21,820 nucleotides of DNA from Lachnospiraceae bacterium UBA7199 (GCA_002490775.1 DKUR01000028.1:1-21820), one strand, 5' to 3'; shown: positions 1 to 8,713, counted from the first letter of the stretch. The notes: a model not told the origin generated them from the sequence alone. Made by a program: numbers and translations.

Positions 1-8
1 ATCTTCAT
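1..8 (-). CDS. Start of a further gene of the chemotaxis operon (partial)
   Basis: Reading leftwards, an ATG at 8-6 is preceded by a strong ribosome binding site (AAAGGAGAAGGG, about 10-24) and lies 12 bp after the cheB stop. Only the first codons (Met-Lys-) are inside the window, so the product cannot be identified. Its position right behind cheR-cheB makes another chemotaxis protein plausible, but that is inference from context only. Confidence 0.55.
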
Positions 9-20
9 ATCCCTTCTCCT

Positions 21-1049
21 TTACATTTTATTTAATACTCCGTATGTTCTTTTTGCAATGTCAGACAGTTTTTCCTGAAATTCCACTGCACCAATATCAT
101 AAGCAACCTTAGGCATTCCATATACCACGCAGGTAGACTCATCCTGCCCAATCGTCCTGGCACCGGCTTTTCTCATGGCCAAAAGTCCCTTTGCGCCATC
201 GCCGCCCATACCAGTTAAAATAATTCCCACTGCGTTTGGTCCTGCAACTTTGGCAACTGAATCAAACAATACCTCCACCGAAGGGCAATGTCCGTTTACC
301 TTCGGCGCTGCTTTACATTCTACCTGGTAAACTCCGTTTACCTTTACCAGCTTCATATGTCTGTCGCCTCCCGGTGCAATCAGCATATGTCCGGGCAGCA
401 CCCGGTCGCCTGTCTCTGCTTCTTTTACCTGGATACGACATTGGTCGTTTAATCTTTTTGCATACATTGCAGTAAATCCGGGCGGCATATGCTGCACCAC
501 CACTACCCCGGGAATATCCGTTCCAAATTCCTTGGCAACCTCAAAAATTGCCTCCGTTCCTCCTGTAGAAGCGCCAATTGCCACGATAAGATTGTTCGCT
601 TTTACATTTAAATGCTGCTGTTCCTGCTCCATGATCACTTTCTTAATGTTACTGATCTTGGCAGTGGAAGCAATCTTTATTTTCACCAAAAGTTCATTTC
701 TAATGAAGTCTTCCAACTGCGCCCGGCTTGATACCGCCGGCTTTGCTACAAAATCCACAGCCCCCGCATTCATAGCATCAAATACTTTTTCACTTAAAGA
801 ACTGATAACTACCACTGGGAGCGGATATTGGGGCATCAGCTTACGCAGAAACTCGATTCCACTCATTCGGGGAAGCTCCACATCCAAAGTCATAACATCC
901 GGCTTCAGGCTTAAAATCGCATCTCTTGCCTCAAAAGGATCTCTTGCAGTTCCCACTACCTGTATTGCCGGATCTTTGTTCAAATTCTGAACCAACAGTT
1001 CCCTGAACACAATAGAATCTTCTACTACTAAAACTTTGATCGGTCTCAT
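21..1049 (-). CDS. cheB: Chemotaxis response regulator protein-glutamate methylesterase CheB
   Basis: 342 residues, the usual CheB length. CheB removes methyl groups from (and deamidates) glutamyl residues on chemoreceptors in the cytoplasm, resetting receptor sensitivity after phosphorylation by CheA. Residues 4-125 form a receiver domain with the acidic pocket (VVEDS), phospho-acceptor Asp56 (TLDVELP) and the conserved Lys in VAKPA. After a linker the methylesterase domain (about 153-342) shows the catalytic triad: Ser161 (GASTGG), His187 (QHMPPG) and Asp284 (TGMGGDG). The ATG lies only 3 bp after the cheR stop, so the two genes are probably translated as a unit from one mRNA. All key residues are present and nothing looks truncated. 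Confidence 0.97.
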   Translation of the reverse strand: MRPIKVLVVEDSIVFRELLVQNLNKDPAIQVVGTARDPFEARDAILSLKPDVMTLDVELPRMSGIEFLRKLMPQYPLPVVVISSLSEKVFDAMNAGAVDFVAKPAVSSRAQLEDFIRNELLVKIKIASTAKISNIKKVIMEQEQQHLNVKANNLIVAIGASTGGTEAIFEVAKEFGTDIPGVVVVQHMPPGFTAMYAKRLNDQCRIQVKEAETGDRVLPGHMLIAPGGDRHMKLVKVNGVYQVECKAAPKVNGHCPSVEVLFDSVAKVAGPNAVGIILTGMGGDGAKGLLAMRKAGARTIGQDESTCVVYGMPKVAYDIGAVEFQEKLSDIAKRTYGVLNKM

Positions 1050-1052
1050 ACC

Positions 1053-1871
1053 TTACCTACCTTCCCCTTTTCTAAAAATAGACGGTTGAATAATCTTAAA
1101 AGGTGTACTGCTTCTGTCAAGGGTTTCTGTGGTCCCTATAAACAAATATCCTCCCGGCTCCAAAGCATCATAAACCTTTTGCACTAACTCCTGTTTGGTC
1201 TTTTCATCAAAATATATCATAACGTTGCGTAAAAATATGGTATGCATCCTCTTTTTAAACGGGAAAGGTTCCATTAAATTAAACTGCCGGAAAATTACTT
1301 CCTTTTTCAGTTCATCTTTAACCTGATACTGCATCCCTCCATTAATTGATTTAAAGAAATGTCTTTTCCACTGTTCCGGCAGCTTATTAAGCTGATCTTG
1401 AGAATAAATACCGGCAATTGCCTGCTGGAGCACCTTTGTTGAAATATCTGTTGCGAGCACTTTCGTATCCCACTGGTCCCGCTCCAGCCCAAAGAAATCC
1501 GCCAGCACCATGGCGATCATATAGGGTTCTTCTCCGGTGGAGGCGGCACCGCACCATATACGCAGATCTTTGTTTCTGCTTTCCTTAACCTTAAGCCAGG
1601 GCAGAACCTGACTCTTAAAAAACTCAAAATGCTCAAATTCCCTCATAAAATATGTATGATTGGTAGTCAGAAAATTAACCAGCATTTTTTCTTCATTACC
1701 GGTCTTGTCGCTTTCCACCGCATCCATAAATTCATGGAAATTTTTCCACCCTTTCTTTTTCAGATAATTTTCCAGGCGGCCATTTATAATGACCTTCTTC
1801 TGGCTTAAATCAATGCCATAATGCAGCTTCATATAAGCTGAGATTCTCATAAATTCTTCATCTGTAATCAA
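1053..1871 (-). CDS. cheR: Chemotaxis protein methyltransferase CheR
   Basis: 272 residues. CheR transfers methyl groups from S-adenosylmethionine to receptor glutamates and is the partner of CheB in adaptation. The N-terminal helical domain (about 1-75) ends in the family motif around NHTYFMRE. The Rossmann-like methyltransferase domain shows the SAM-binding loop (WCGAASTGEEP, near residue 108), the acidic LATDIS segment and the typical IFLRNVMIYFD motif near residue 215. The start is a TTG at 1871-1869, 8 bp after a strong AGGAGG. The weak codon with a strong Shine-Dalgarno site matches the kinase gene two positions upstream. It sits between the HD-GYP-like regulator (37 bp gap) and cheB (3 bp gap) and is almost certainly cotranscribed with them. 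Confidence 0.96.
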   Translation of the reverse strand: MITDEEFMRISAYMKLHYGIDLSQKKVIINGRLENYLKKKGWKNFHEFMDAVESDKTGNEEKMLVNFLTTNHTYFMREFEHFEFFKSQVLPWLKVKESRNKDLRIWCGAASTGEEPYMIAMVLADFFGLERDQWDTKVLATDISTKVLQQAIAGIYSQDQLNKLPEQWKRHFFKSINGGMQYQVKDELKKEVIFRQFNLMEPFPFKKRMHTIFLRNVMIYFDEKTKQELVQKVYDALEPGGYLFIGTTETLDRSSTPFKIIQPSIFRKGEGR

Positions 1872-1908
1872 CTTTCCTTCCTCCTGTCACATAAATGAAT
1901 TTTCTCGC

Positions 1909-2970
1909 TTAACAAAATTGCCTTGATATTTTATAGCAAATTTTATAAATATCTGGATTAAATTTAATACCTGTCTCCCCTCTCATAATCTCCAATGCTT
2001 CTTCTCTGGAATAAGATTTTTTTCCTGTAAGTGTACAATACCTATCCATAATAGAAACAATCTGTGCTGAAAGAGGAATCTTTTCACCCTTCAACCCTTC
2101 CGGGTATCCGCTTCCATTCCAATTTTCATGGTGGCATCTTGCCATATCAATAGCTGTACTGATAAAATCATTGTAATCATTATTGACACGCAGATCACTT
2201 AAAAGCTTTGCCCCAATATCGGTATGTTTTCTAATTTCCGTTTCTTCCTCCTTGGTTAAATTCCCTTTTTTCTGCAAAACTTCTTTAGGAATGCCAATAT
2301 TGCCAATATCACATAAGGGAGCTGCCAGCTCAATGGTATCAATCTGGGTGTCCGAAATCTGATCTTCAAATAAAGGCGATAACTGCATCCCCTGCGCCAG
2401 TACCCTGCAATTTTTCCCCAGACGGCTCATATGTTCTTTTTCATAGTCGGCATTCTGTGCCGCCACATTTGCCATAGCAAACAGAATATTCTTCTTTTCC
2501 GATTCCATCTGTTTTAGCTGTTCACTTACAGAAATCTGAAGGCGTCTGTTGGTTTCCATAAGCTGTTTTTTTACCTCATGGAGACGGAGCTGTACACCCA
2601 CTCTGGCCTGCACTACCTCCGGGATAAATGGCTTAGTTATATAATCCTCACCTCCAAGTGAAAACCCTTCCACAATATCCTCCGGATCGTCAAATGCCGA
2701 AATAAATACTACTGGAATATTCTTTGTCTCCTCATTCTTTTTTAAAATTCTACATAATTCATATCCATCCATTTCCGGCATGGAAATGTCTGTCAACACC
2801 AGTCCGGGAGAATGCTGTGATACTAATTCTAATGCCTGTTTTCCGCTTTCTGCCAAAATCGGAATGCTCCCCATATCTTTAATGATCTCTTCCAAAATAA
2901 TTCGATTCATCTCCACATCATCAACGATCAGAATCTTAGCCTTGTGCGCTGCTTTAATCTTACGCTTCAT
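1909..2970 (-). CDS. Response regulator with a degenerate HD-GYP domain
   Basis: 353 residues. The receiver domain (about 12-130) has the acidic pair in IVDDVE, phospho-acceptor Asp61 (TDISMPEMDG) and Lys113 (TKPF). A coiled-coil linker (about 130-165) leads to an HD-GYP-type domain. The family active site is not intact: the expected LHDIGKIGIP reads LCDIGNIGIP, so the metal-binding His is Cys220 and the invariant Lys is Asn224. The usual HHExxDGxGYP has Asn285 instead of Asp. Other ligands (His180, Asp221, His249, His280-His281, Asp309) remain. HD-GYP domains hydrolyse c-di-GMP. With the HD histidine gone, this one may bind the nucleotide or a protein partner without cleaving it (inference). 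ATG start with AGGGGG 7 bp upstream; 14 bp behind the PAS kinase gene, its likely phospho-donor. Confidence 0.9.
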   Translation of the reverse strand: MKRKIKAAHKAKILIVDDVEMNRIILEEIIKDMGSIPILAESGKQALELVSQHSPGLVLTDISMPEMDGYELCRILKKNEETKNIPVVFISAFDDPEDIVEGFSLGGEDYITKPFIPEVVQARVGVQLRLHEVKKQLMETNRRLQISVSEQLKQMESEKKNILFAMANVAAQNADYEKEHMSRLGKNCRVLAQGMQLSPLFEDQISDTQIDTIELAAPLCDIGNIGIPKEVLQKKGNLTKEEETEIRKHTDIGAKLLSDLRVNNDYNDFISTAIDMARCHHENWNGSGYPEGLKGEKIPLSAQIVSIMDRYCTLTGKKSYSREEALEIMRGETGIKFNPDIYKICYKISRQFC

Positions 2971-2984
2971 ATATTATCCCCCTA

Positions 2985-4409
2985 TTACAGAAAATGATTT
3001 AATGCTTCATATTCCGTTGTTACCTTTTCGTAATTTTCCTTTTGGATTGCCATTTTCAGACGCAAAACCACGCGTTTCACCTCCGCAGGAGCTTCCTGTG
3101 TCAACTGCCTGATAGTTTCCATGAACATCTCTGCCTTCTCCCAGTTTTCCATCTCCACACATAAGATCAGCTTTGACATAGTTTTCTTTAGATTTTCCTG
3201 ATTTTCTTTTGTTCCATAGGTTCTGGCATCCTCTTCGCCATTCTGGGACTGCATTCCTGCCTGCTCAAAGGTATTTCTATTTTTCACATCATCCGGCTGT
3301 AATAAAACTTTGTCTCCCTCACAGGACTCCACCCAGATAGAAAATGAGAAATTGCTTCCTCTGTTTTTCTCACTTTCCACTTCAATTCCTCCGCCCATCA
3401 GTTCTACCAACTGCTTACAGATATTTAAGCCTAAACCAGTACCCCCATATTTTCTGGAAATAGATGCATCCACCTGTGAAAAACTCTGAAACAGCTTGTT
3501 TCTATCCCCCTTATCGATCCCGATTCCAGTATCCGATACAATGAAAAATAATTCCATTTTGTGATTTACCTGTGCTGTTCTAAATACCTCTACCGTGATT
3601 TTCCCCAGAGAAGTAAATTTTAGCGCGTTTGACAGAAGATTATTCAGGATCTGCACAATGCGAAGCTCATCACCTATAATATATTCCGGCACTTGAGGCG
3701 ATACCGTCATAAAAAACTCCAGACCTTTTTCCGTAATCTTGTTGATATGATTTCCTTTTACATAATCCAGCATATTTCTAAAATGAAACTTACGGGGCTC
3801 TAAAGTGAACTTTCCTGCCTCCAGCTTGGAAAAATCAAGAATATTATTTATGATTTTATTCATATCATCACAGCAGCGCTCTATCAGTCGAAGCTGTTTT
3901 TCTGTCTCTTCTCCCACTCTGCGGCTCAACATTTCCCTGACATTTCCCAGCACCCCATTGACTGGTGTCCGAAGCTCATGTGTCACATTGGCCACAAACT
4001 CTGATTTGACTTTCATCGCCTCTTCTGCTTCCTGCCTGATTCGTTGTACTTCCTTGTTTAAGAACTCTTTTTCCAATATATCATTGGCCATGCATATGTA
4101 CATTCCAGGATAGAGACTGTTTTCTATCATTCTGGCTTCAACAGGAAAACAAGTCATATTCTTACGATATGCAACAAGATGCTGCAGCTTATTTTCTGCA
4201 AAATCCTGTGCCTTAAAATTATTTTCCCCTGTCCGGAAATCATTTGGAAAAACAACGTTGATATGCTTCCCGCATAAATCATTTTCATATTCCAGCTTTT
4301 GTCTTGCAGACATATTTGCATAAGAGATTATTCCTGCCTGGTCGAACATCAGAATCATCTCTAGCGCATCTTCCCCTGGGAATATTTCAATAGGAAATTT
4401 TTCTTTCAA
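2985..4409 (-). CDS. PAS-domain sensor histidine kinase with an extra C-terminal helical domain
   Basis: 474 residues with no evident membrane segment, so probably cytoplasmic. A PAS-like sensor region covers about 12-115, followed by a short coiled coil. The phospho-acceptor His144 is in the H box (THELRTP). The ATPase domain has the N box (NNLLSNALKFT), G1 (SDTGIGI) and G2 (GGTGLGL) and ends near residue 365. After a low-complexity linker, residues about 405-474 form a separate helix-rich segment that resembles an Hpt bundle in size but has no HxxKG motif. The start is a TTG at 4409-4407 behind AGGGGGG with 6 bp spacing; no in-frame ATG lies upstream. It heads the group kinase, HD-GYP-like regulator, cheR, cheB. 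I found no convincing promoter between it and the terminator at 4471-4505, so read-through may supply transcription. Confidence 0.93.
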   Translation of the reverse strand: MKEKFPIEIFPGEDALEMILMFDQAGIISYANMSARQKLEYENDLCGKHINVVFPNDFRTGENNFKAQDFAENKLQHLVAYRKNMTCFPVEARMIENSLYPGMYICMANDILEKEFLNKEVQRIRQEAEEAMKVKSEFVANVTHELRTPVNGVLGNVREMLSRRVGEETEKQLRLIERCCDDMNKIINNILDFSKLEAGKFTLEPRKFHFRNMLDYVKGNHINKITEKGLEFFMTVSPQVPEYIIGDELRIVQILNNLLSNALKFTSLGKITVEVFRTAQVNHKMELFFIVSDTGIGIDKGDRNKLFQSFSQVDASISRKYGGTGLGLNICKQLVELMGGGIEVESEKNRGSNFSFSIWVESCEGDKVLLQPDDVKNRNTFEQAGMQSQNGEEDARTYGTKENQENLKKTMSKLILCVEMENWEKAEMFMETIRQLTQEAPAEVKRVVLRLKMAIQKENYEKVTTEYEALNHFL

Positions 4410-4470
4410 CTTTAGCCCCCCTAATCCTCATGTCCTTTCATAAATAACGGATGCCATCTTTAGAAACCAA

Positions 4471-4505
4471 ATAAAAAAGGCAGCAAAAAAATATTTTTGC
4501 TGCCT
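4471..4505 (-). terminator. Rho-independent terminator after the REC-HD-GYP gene
   Basis: A perfect 12 bp stem (4478-4489 with 4494-4505) and a 4-nt loop are followed, in the leftward direction, by six T residues. It lies 11 bp after the stop of the intact HD-GYP regulator and separates the hybrid-kinase operon from the PAS-kinase/cheR/cheB group. Confidence 0.9.
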
Positions 4506-4515
4506 GCTATCCGTT

Positions 4516-5601
4516 TCATGACGAAAAATCAAACATCTTAATTACTTCCACAATGTTAAAGAAATCTTCCTTGGCAAGCGCAAAACATTCTAATACATCG
4601 GGTGAAAACTGTCCACATTCTCCATTCATTATCATGTCATATGCTATGTTGTTAGCGTATATGCTCTTATATACTCTGGGACTTACTAACGCATCATAAA
4701 CATCTGCAATAGCAACAATATGTGCGCTGATCGGAATTTCTTCTCCTGCCAAATGGTCAGGATACCCATTGCCATCCCATCTTTCATGATGATAACGACA
4801 GATTTCATAACAGTAACGATAGAACTCATCATCCTGCTGGCCGCGGAATTTTTCCAAAATATCGCATCCTATCGTGGTATGGGTTTTCATAACTTCAAAC
4901 TCTTCCGGTGTTAAGCGTGCCGGCTTCAAAAGAATTGCATCTGGAATACCTATTTTACCAATATCATGAAGTGCTGATGCTCTGGCAATCTCATCTACCT
5001 GCGCAGGTGTAATTCCATATTTTGGAAAATACTTCATAAGATATTTCAGCATAATCCTTGTAAAATATTTAATACGTCTGATATGTTCCCCTGTTTCAAG
5101 GCTTCTGAATTCAACCACAGAACTAAGAGCATCAATCATAAATTCATTGCCTTCACGGAGCTTTTTCTCCTGGGCCCTGATTGCCTCTTCCTGTTCTTTT
5201 AACCGTTCCTGCATATGGTATTTATTTTGATATAATTCAATGATATTTTTGGCCCTGCGCCTTACAATATGGGGATAAAAAGGCTTATGCATCACATCTG
5301 CCACGCCATAAGCATAGGCCTGGTCATCGCTATCAAGAATTGTCTCACCGGTAATTAGTATTACAGGAATCTTTTGAAGCAGATCATGTGTCTTCATGTA
5401 TTCCAGTACCCAGAATCCATCCATGACCGGCATAACAACATCCAGCAAAATCAATACTATATTAGAATTATTTTCAATTTGAACAGTTGCCTCCTGTCCA
5501 TTACCTGCCTCAAGGATTTCATATTCCTCCTCAAACAAGCCTCTTAATATCACGCGGTTTATTTCTTCATCATCAACAATTAAAATCTGCTGTTTCAGCA
5601 T
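4516..5601 (-). CDS. Response regulator c-di-GMP phosphodiesterase (REC-HD-GYP), intact active site
   Basis: 361 residues from the ATG at 5601. That start is chosen because it has a GAGGTGG ribosome site and begins directly before the receiver fold; the frame stays open 22 codons further upstream, but nothing in that stretch looks like real protein. Receiver: IVDDEE, phospho-acceptor Asp54 (LLDVVMP), Lys106. A coiled-coil linker covers about 125-155. The HD-GYP domain has all expected residues: His173, the HD pair His212-Asp213 with Lys216 (LHDIGKIGIP), His241, His271-His272, Asp277, Gly279-Tyr280-Pro281 and Asp300. Such proteins hydrolyse the second messenger c-di-GMP when their receiver is phosphorylated. 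The kinase and Hpt genes directly upstream are the likely phosphorelay. Confidence 0.94.
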   Translation of the reverse strand: MLKQQILIVDDEEINRVILRGLFEEEYEILEAGNGQEATVQIENNSNIVLILLDVVMPVMDGFWVLEYMKTHDLLQKIPVILITGETILDSDDQAYAYGVADVMHKPFYPHIVRRRAKNIIELYQNKYHMQERLKEQEEAIRAQEKKLREGNEFMIDALSSVVEFRSLETGEHIRRIKYFTRIMLKYLMKYFPKYGITPAQVDEIARASALHDIGKIGIPDAILLKPARLTPEEFEVMKTHTTIGCDILEKFRGQQDDEFYRYCYEICRYHHERWDGNGYPDHLAGEEIPISAHIVAIADVYDALVSPRVYKSIYANNIAYDMIMNGECGQFSPDVLECFALAKEDFFNIVEVIKMFDFSS

Positions 5602-5670
5602 ATTGCCACCTCTCAAAATCGCATTTCTCTCACAGTCTACGTTATCATTTTTTAATAAAAATGTCAATTT

Positions 5671-6033
5671 TTATTGATATTTTTCTATGCAGGCAATCAC
5701 CTTTTCCTCAACAGGAAAACTCTCTGCCAGAATACTTTTCGCCTTATCCGCATTATTCTGTCTAAGCAGTGTGACAATATCCGTATACGCCTCATAAAGC
5801 GGAGTAATTGACAGATTCCCCAGTACGCCCTTCAAGGTGTGGGCAGTCTCAATAGCGCCCTCAATATTTCCTGCTTCAATCGCATCCATCACCTGGGTAC
5901 CTTTCATCATATTTGGGAGCTTTTTCAACATTTTTTCATAAAGTGCCGCATTGTTCATAAACCGCTGCATCGCCTCGTCCACATTAGCCCCCAAGTCTTT
6001 AAGTTCATCAACCATACTCATTTTTATATCCAT
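5671..6033 (-). CDS. Hpt (histidine phosphotransfer) protein
   Basis: 120 residues, a single Hpt four-helix bundle. His65 in AHTLKGVLGNL is the phospho-acceptor, in the standard H-x-x-K-G context. Free-standing Hpt proteins shuttle phosphate from the receiver of a hybrid kinase to a downstream response regulator. The gene lies between exactly such partners: the hybrid kinase gene upstream (43 bp gap) and the REC-HD-GYP gene downstream (69 bp gap). The start is uncertain. The first ATG (6033) has GGAG only 1 bp away, which is too close for an ideal site, while ATGs at codons 5 and 7 have longer spacing. The choice affects only the first few residues. Confidence 0.92.
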   Translation of the reverse strand: MDIKMSMVDELKDLGANVDEAMQRFMNNAALYEKMLKKLPNMMKGTQVMDAIEAGNIEGAIETAHTLKGVLGNLSITPLYEAYTDIVTLLRQNNADKAKSILAESFPVEEKVIACIEKYQ

Positions 6034-6076
6034 GCTCCTTTCTTTTTTATTTTGATATGGAATTAAATTTTATTTT

Positions 6077-8635
6077 TTACTTTTTAATAAATTTATCCAA
6101 CTGCCTTTCAACTTCTCTGATATCAATCGGTTTTGCCACATGTGCGTTCATTCCGCTTTCCATACATTTTCTGATGTCCTCTTCAAACGCATCTGCTGTC
6201 ATTGCAATAATCGGAATATCAGAATCCTCACGCTCAAGTGCACGAATTGCTCTGGCTGCCTCATGGCCTGTCATTACCGGCATACGAATATCCATAAGAA
6301 TTGCATCATAGTATCCCACCGGCGACTGTTTAAATTTATCTACGCAGATTTGTCCATTTTCTGCCCATTCCAGCACCAGCCCTCTCTCTGTCAGAAGTGC
6401 CTCTGCAATCTCCCAATTCAGGTCGTTATCCTCTGCCAGCAGAATTTTTCTTCCAGTAAGATCTACTTCCTTATCAAGCGTCTGTGTATTCTGGTCTTCC
6501 TCCGTTTCCACAAACTGTCTTAATCCATAAAACAAGGTAGACTTAAACAGCGGCTTTGAAATAAATCCTGTAATTCCAGCTTCCCGCGCTTCATGTTCAA
6601 TTTCATTCCAGTCATAAGCTGAAATCAAAAGAATCGGAATATCTCCTCCCATCTGCATACGGATTTTACGGGCTGTTTCAATTCCATCCATACCGGGGAG
6701 CCGCCAATCTAACAAAATAATCTGAAAATCATTCTGCTCTATATGCCTTTGGCTCACCAGTTTCACTGCCGTTTCCCCGTCCAATGTCCACTCTGCACTA
6801 ATTCCAATATCTTTCAGGGCATTAATGACGCTTTCACACAATTGCTTATCATCATCCACCACCAGCATATGCCACTCTGGAAGTATCATGTCTTCTTCCT
6901 GGACAAGCACCTTCTCCAAGTCCAAAGTTACGTGAAATTCCGTTCCTTCACCCTGTTTACTGTTCACCTCAACAGTACCCTGCATTGCATCAACAATATA
7001 TTTGGTTATAGCCATTCCCAGGCCAGTCCCTTCTGTCTTTTGAACCCTCTTGCTGTCTTCCCGGGTAAAGGCATCAAATATTGTTTTCCTAAACTCATCC
7101 GACATGCCAATGCCATTGTCTTTTACCTTAATATGTACTCTCACATAAGCATCCCCAATTGGAGACGATTCTTCATACAAGCTGACTTCGATATTACCTT
7201 CCTCTGGAGTAAACTTAATGGCATTGGATAAAAAGTTCAGCAGCACCTGATTTAACCTGACGCTGTCACAATATACATCCTCATTTTCAACATTCCTGAT
7301 ATGTATACTAAAATGCTGCTTCTTTTCCTTAATCTGCGGCTGCACAATATTGACAATACTGTCCATTACCTCTCTTAAAGGAACCTGCTCCATATGTAAA
7401 GTCAGTTTTCCACTCTCGATCTTGGACATATCCAAAACATCATTGATCAGCCCAAGAAGATGTTTACTTGATAAGGTAATTTTTTTCAGACAGTTTTGTA
7501 TCTGTTTTTTATCATCAATATTGGCGGCTGCAATTGCAGTCATTCCAACAATAGCATTCATCGGCGTACGAATATCATGACTCATGTTGGACAAAAATTC
7601 GCTCTTGGCTCTTGTTGCATGCTCTGCTTCCTCGCGGGCCTTTTCAAGCTCCCTCATCTGCCGCTTGCTAAAATTTAGATATAATATAAATACAATAAGC
7701 ACCGAAAGCAGAACAATGCCGCTGCCTGCAAAAATCACCCCTGTTTGTGTAGCGCTAAACTGGCTTATAACTTCATCCAGCGTACCATAGGGCATTACCG
7801 TTATCAGGTACCATTCTGAGTTTGGAAGACGCGTGCAGTATAAATGGCTTCTCGAATCTTTCATGTGAAGCACTGTAGAATAACTTTCCCCCTCACGCAT
7901 TGATTCCTGAAGTTCCTGAACATAGTCCTCCGCACTTTTCCCTTCTGCACTGTCGACAATTGCCCTGATCTGATCAAAATAACTGTCTTTTTCTGTAGTT
8001 CCGCTTCTTATAACAAAGCTGCCGTCACGGCGGATTACATGAGAGTATACCAGTGAATCATTTTCCTCCAAAGAAAGCACTCTTATAATGTATTCGCAGG
8101 GAACACCGCCTACAAGCGCAATGCTGTTTGTACCGTCCTTCATAGGCAGCGCCGCCTCAACACCAAAAAGCACAATATCATTTTCAGAAGCATCTAAACC
8201 TACCGCTACCTTTTTTTCTCCTTTTTTCATTGATTCCCAAAAAGGTTCCGGATCTGCCAGTGCAACCTGCTCCCCGGTAATCATTTCAAATTTTCCATCA
8301 CCCGTATATAATGCAAGATACTGAAAATTACGTCCCTCCGCGCTGTGCTGTAGTTCCTCTGTCAAAGTTTCATAATTAACATCAGCATCGGCATTAATTT
8401 TGTCAGAAATATCCTCCATAATATTTTCCAGTTGTTCTAACTGCATATCAATCGTAGTTTTAAAGTGCATTTCTATACGTTCATTCATGCCCGTCATGTA
8501 GATCGTTCCGATCTTACTGATCATTTCTGTATTTTCACCACTTAAAAAACTTGCAAGAAAAGAAAAAACCAACACGCAGATACACAATATTGCAATCAGA
8601 CTGACCGTTAATAATCTTATTGTTTTATTTTTCAC
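6077..8635 (-). CDS. Membrane-bound CACHE hybrid histidine kinase with two receiver domains
   Basis: About 852 residues. A first membrane helix (about 6-28) and a second (about 300-320) bracket an extracytoplasmic region of some 270 residues that looks like a double-CACHE ligand sensor (for example GSFVIRSG and the region ending SEWYLITVMPYG). After a short linker comes the kinase core: H box SHDIRTP (His near 353), N box LLNFLSNAIKFTP, G1 DNGIGM and G2 GTGLGMAI. Two receivers follow: the first with VVDDDK and LLDWRLPGMDG, the second with LAEDND and LMDIRMPVMTG. I place the start at a GTG (8635) because AGGTGG lies 8 bp before it; the frame is open four codons further to another GTG without such a site. 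First gene of the operon with Hpt and REC-HD-GYP. The ligand is unknown. Confidence 0.93.
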   Translation of the reverse strand: MKNKTIRLLTVSLIAILCICVLVFSFLASFLSGENTEMISKIGTIYMTGMNERIEMHFKTTIDMQLEQLENIMEDISDKINADADVNYETLTEELQHSAEGRNFQYLALYTGDGKFEMITGEQVALADPEPFWESMKKGEKKVAVGLDASENDIVLFGVEAALPMKDGTNSIALVGGVPCEYIIRVLSLEENDSLVYSHVIRRDGSFVIRSGTTEKDSYFDQIRAIVDSAEGKSAEDYVQELQESMREGESYSTVLHMKDSRSHLYCTRLPNSEWYLITVMPYGTLDEVISQFSATQTGVIFAGSGIVLLSVLIVFILYLNFSKRQMRELEKAREEAEHATRAKSEFLSNMSHDIRTPMNAIVGMTAIAAANIDDKKQIQNCLKKITLSSKHLLGLINDVLDMSKIESGKLTLHMEQVPLREVMDSIVNIVQPQIKEKKQHFSIHIRNVENEDVYCDSVRLNQVLLNFLSNAIKFTPEEGNIEVSLYEESSPIGDAYVRVHIKVKDNGIGMSDEFRKTIFDAFTREDSKRVQKTEGTGLGMAITKYIVDAMQGTVEVNSKQGEGTEFHVTLDLEKVLVQEEDMILPEWHMLVVDDDKQLCESVINALKDIGISAEWTLDGETAVKLVSQRHIEQNDFQIILLDWRLPGMDGIETARKIRMQMGGDIPILLISAYDWNEIEHEAREAGITGFISKPLFKSTLFYGLRQFVETEEDQNTQTLDKEVDLTGRKILLAEDNDLNWEIAEALLTERGLVLEWAENGQICVDKFKQSPVGYYDAILMDIRMPVMTGHEAARAIRALEREDSDIPIIAMTADAFEEDIRKCMESGMNAHVAKPIDIREVERQLDKFIKK

Positions 8636-8684
8636 TTTTTCCACCACCTATTTAAAACTAGTCCTTTAATAGGAAATCTCTTTT

Positions 8685-8713
8685 ATTATAACAAACCTGT
8701 TTTCAAAGAACAA
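8685..8713 (-). promoter_or_regulatory. Sigma-A-type promoter of the hybrid kinase operon
   Basis: Read leftwards, TTGTTC (8713-8708) and TATAAT (8690-8685) are separated by 17 bp. The -10 is perfect and the -35 matches 4 of 6. It lies about 50 bp before the kinase start, between lacI-type gene and kinase. Confidence 0.7.

Noticed and set aside
532..990. Plus-strand open frame inside cheB, and similar long plus-strand frames elsewhere
   Set aside because: They lie antisense to well supported genes, lack ribosome sites and show no recognisable domain.
4410..4470. Promoter for the PAS kinase operon
   Set aside because: The best pair (TTGGTT at 4470-4465 and TTATTT at 4447-4442, 17 bp apart) has a -10 matching only 2 of 6, so it is too weak to report.
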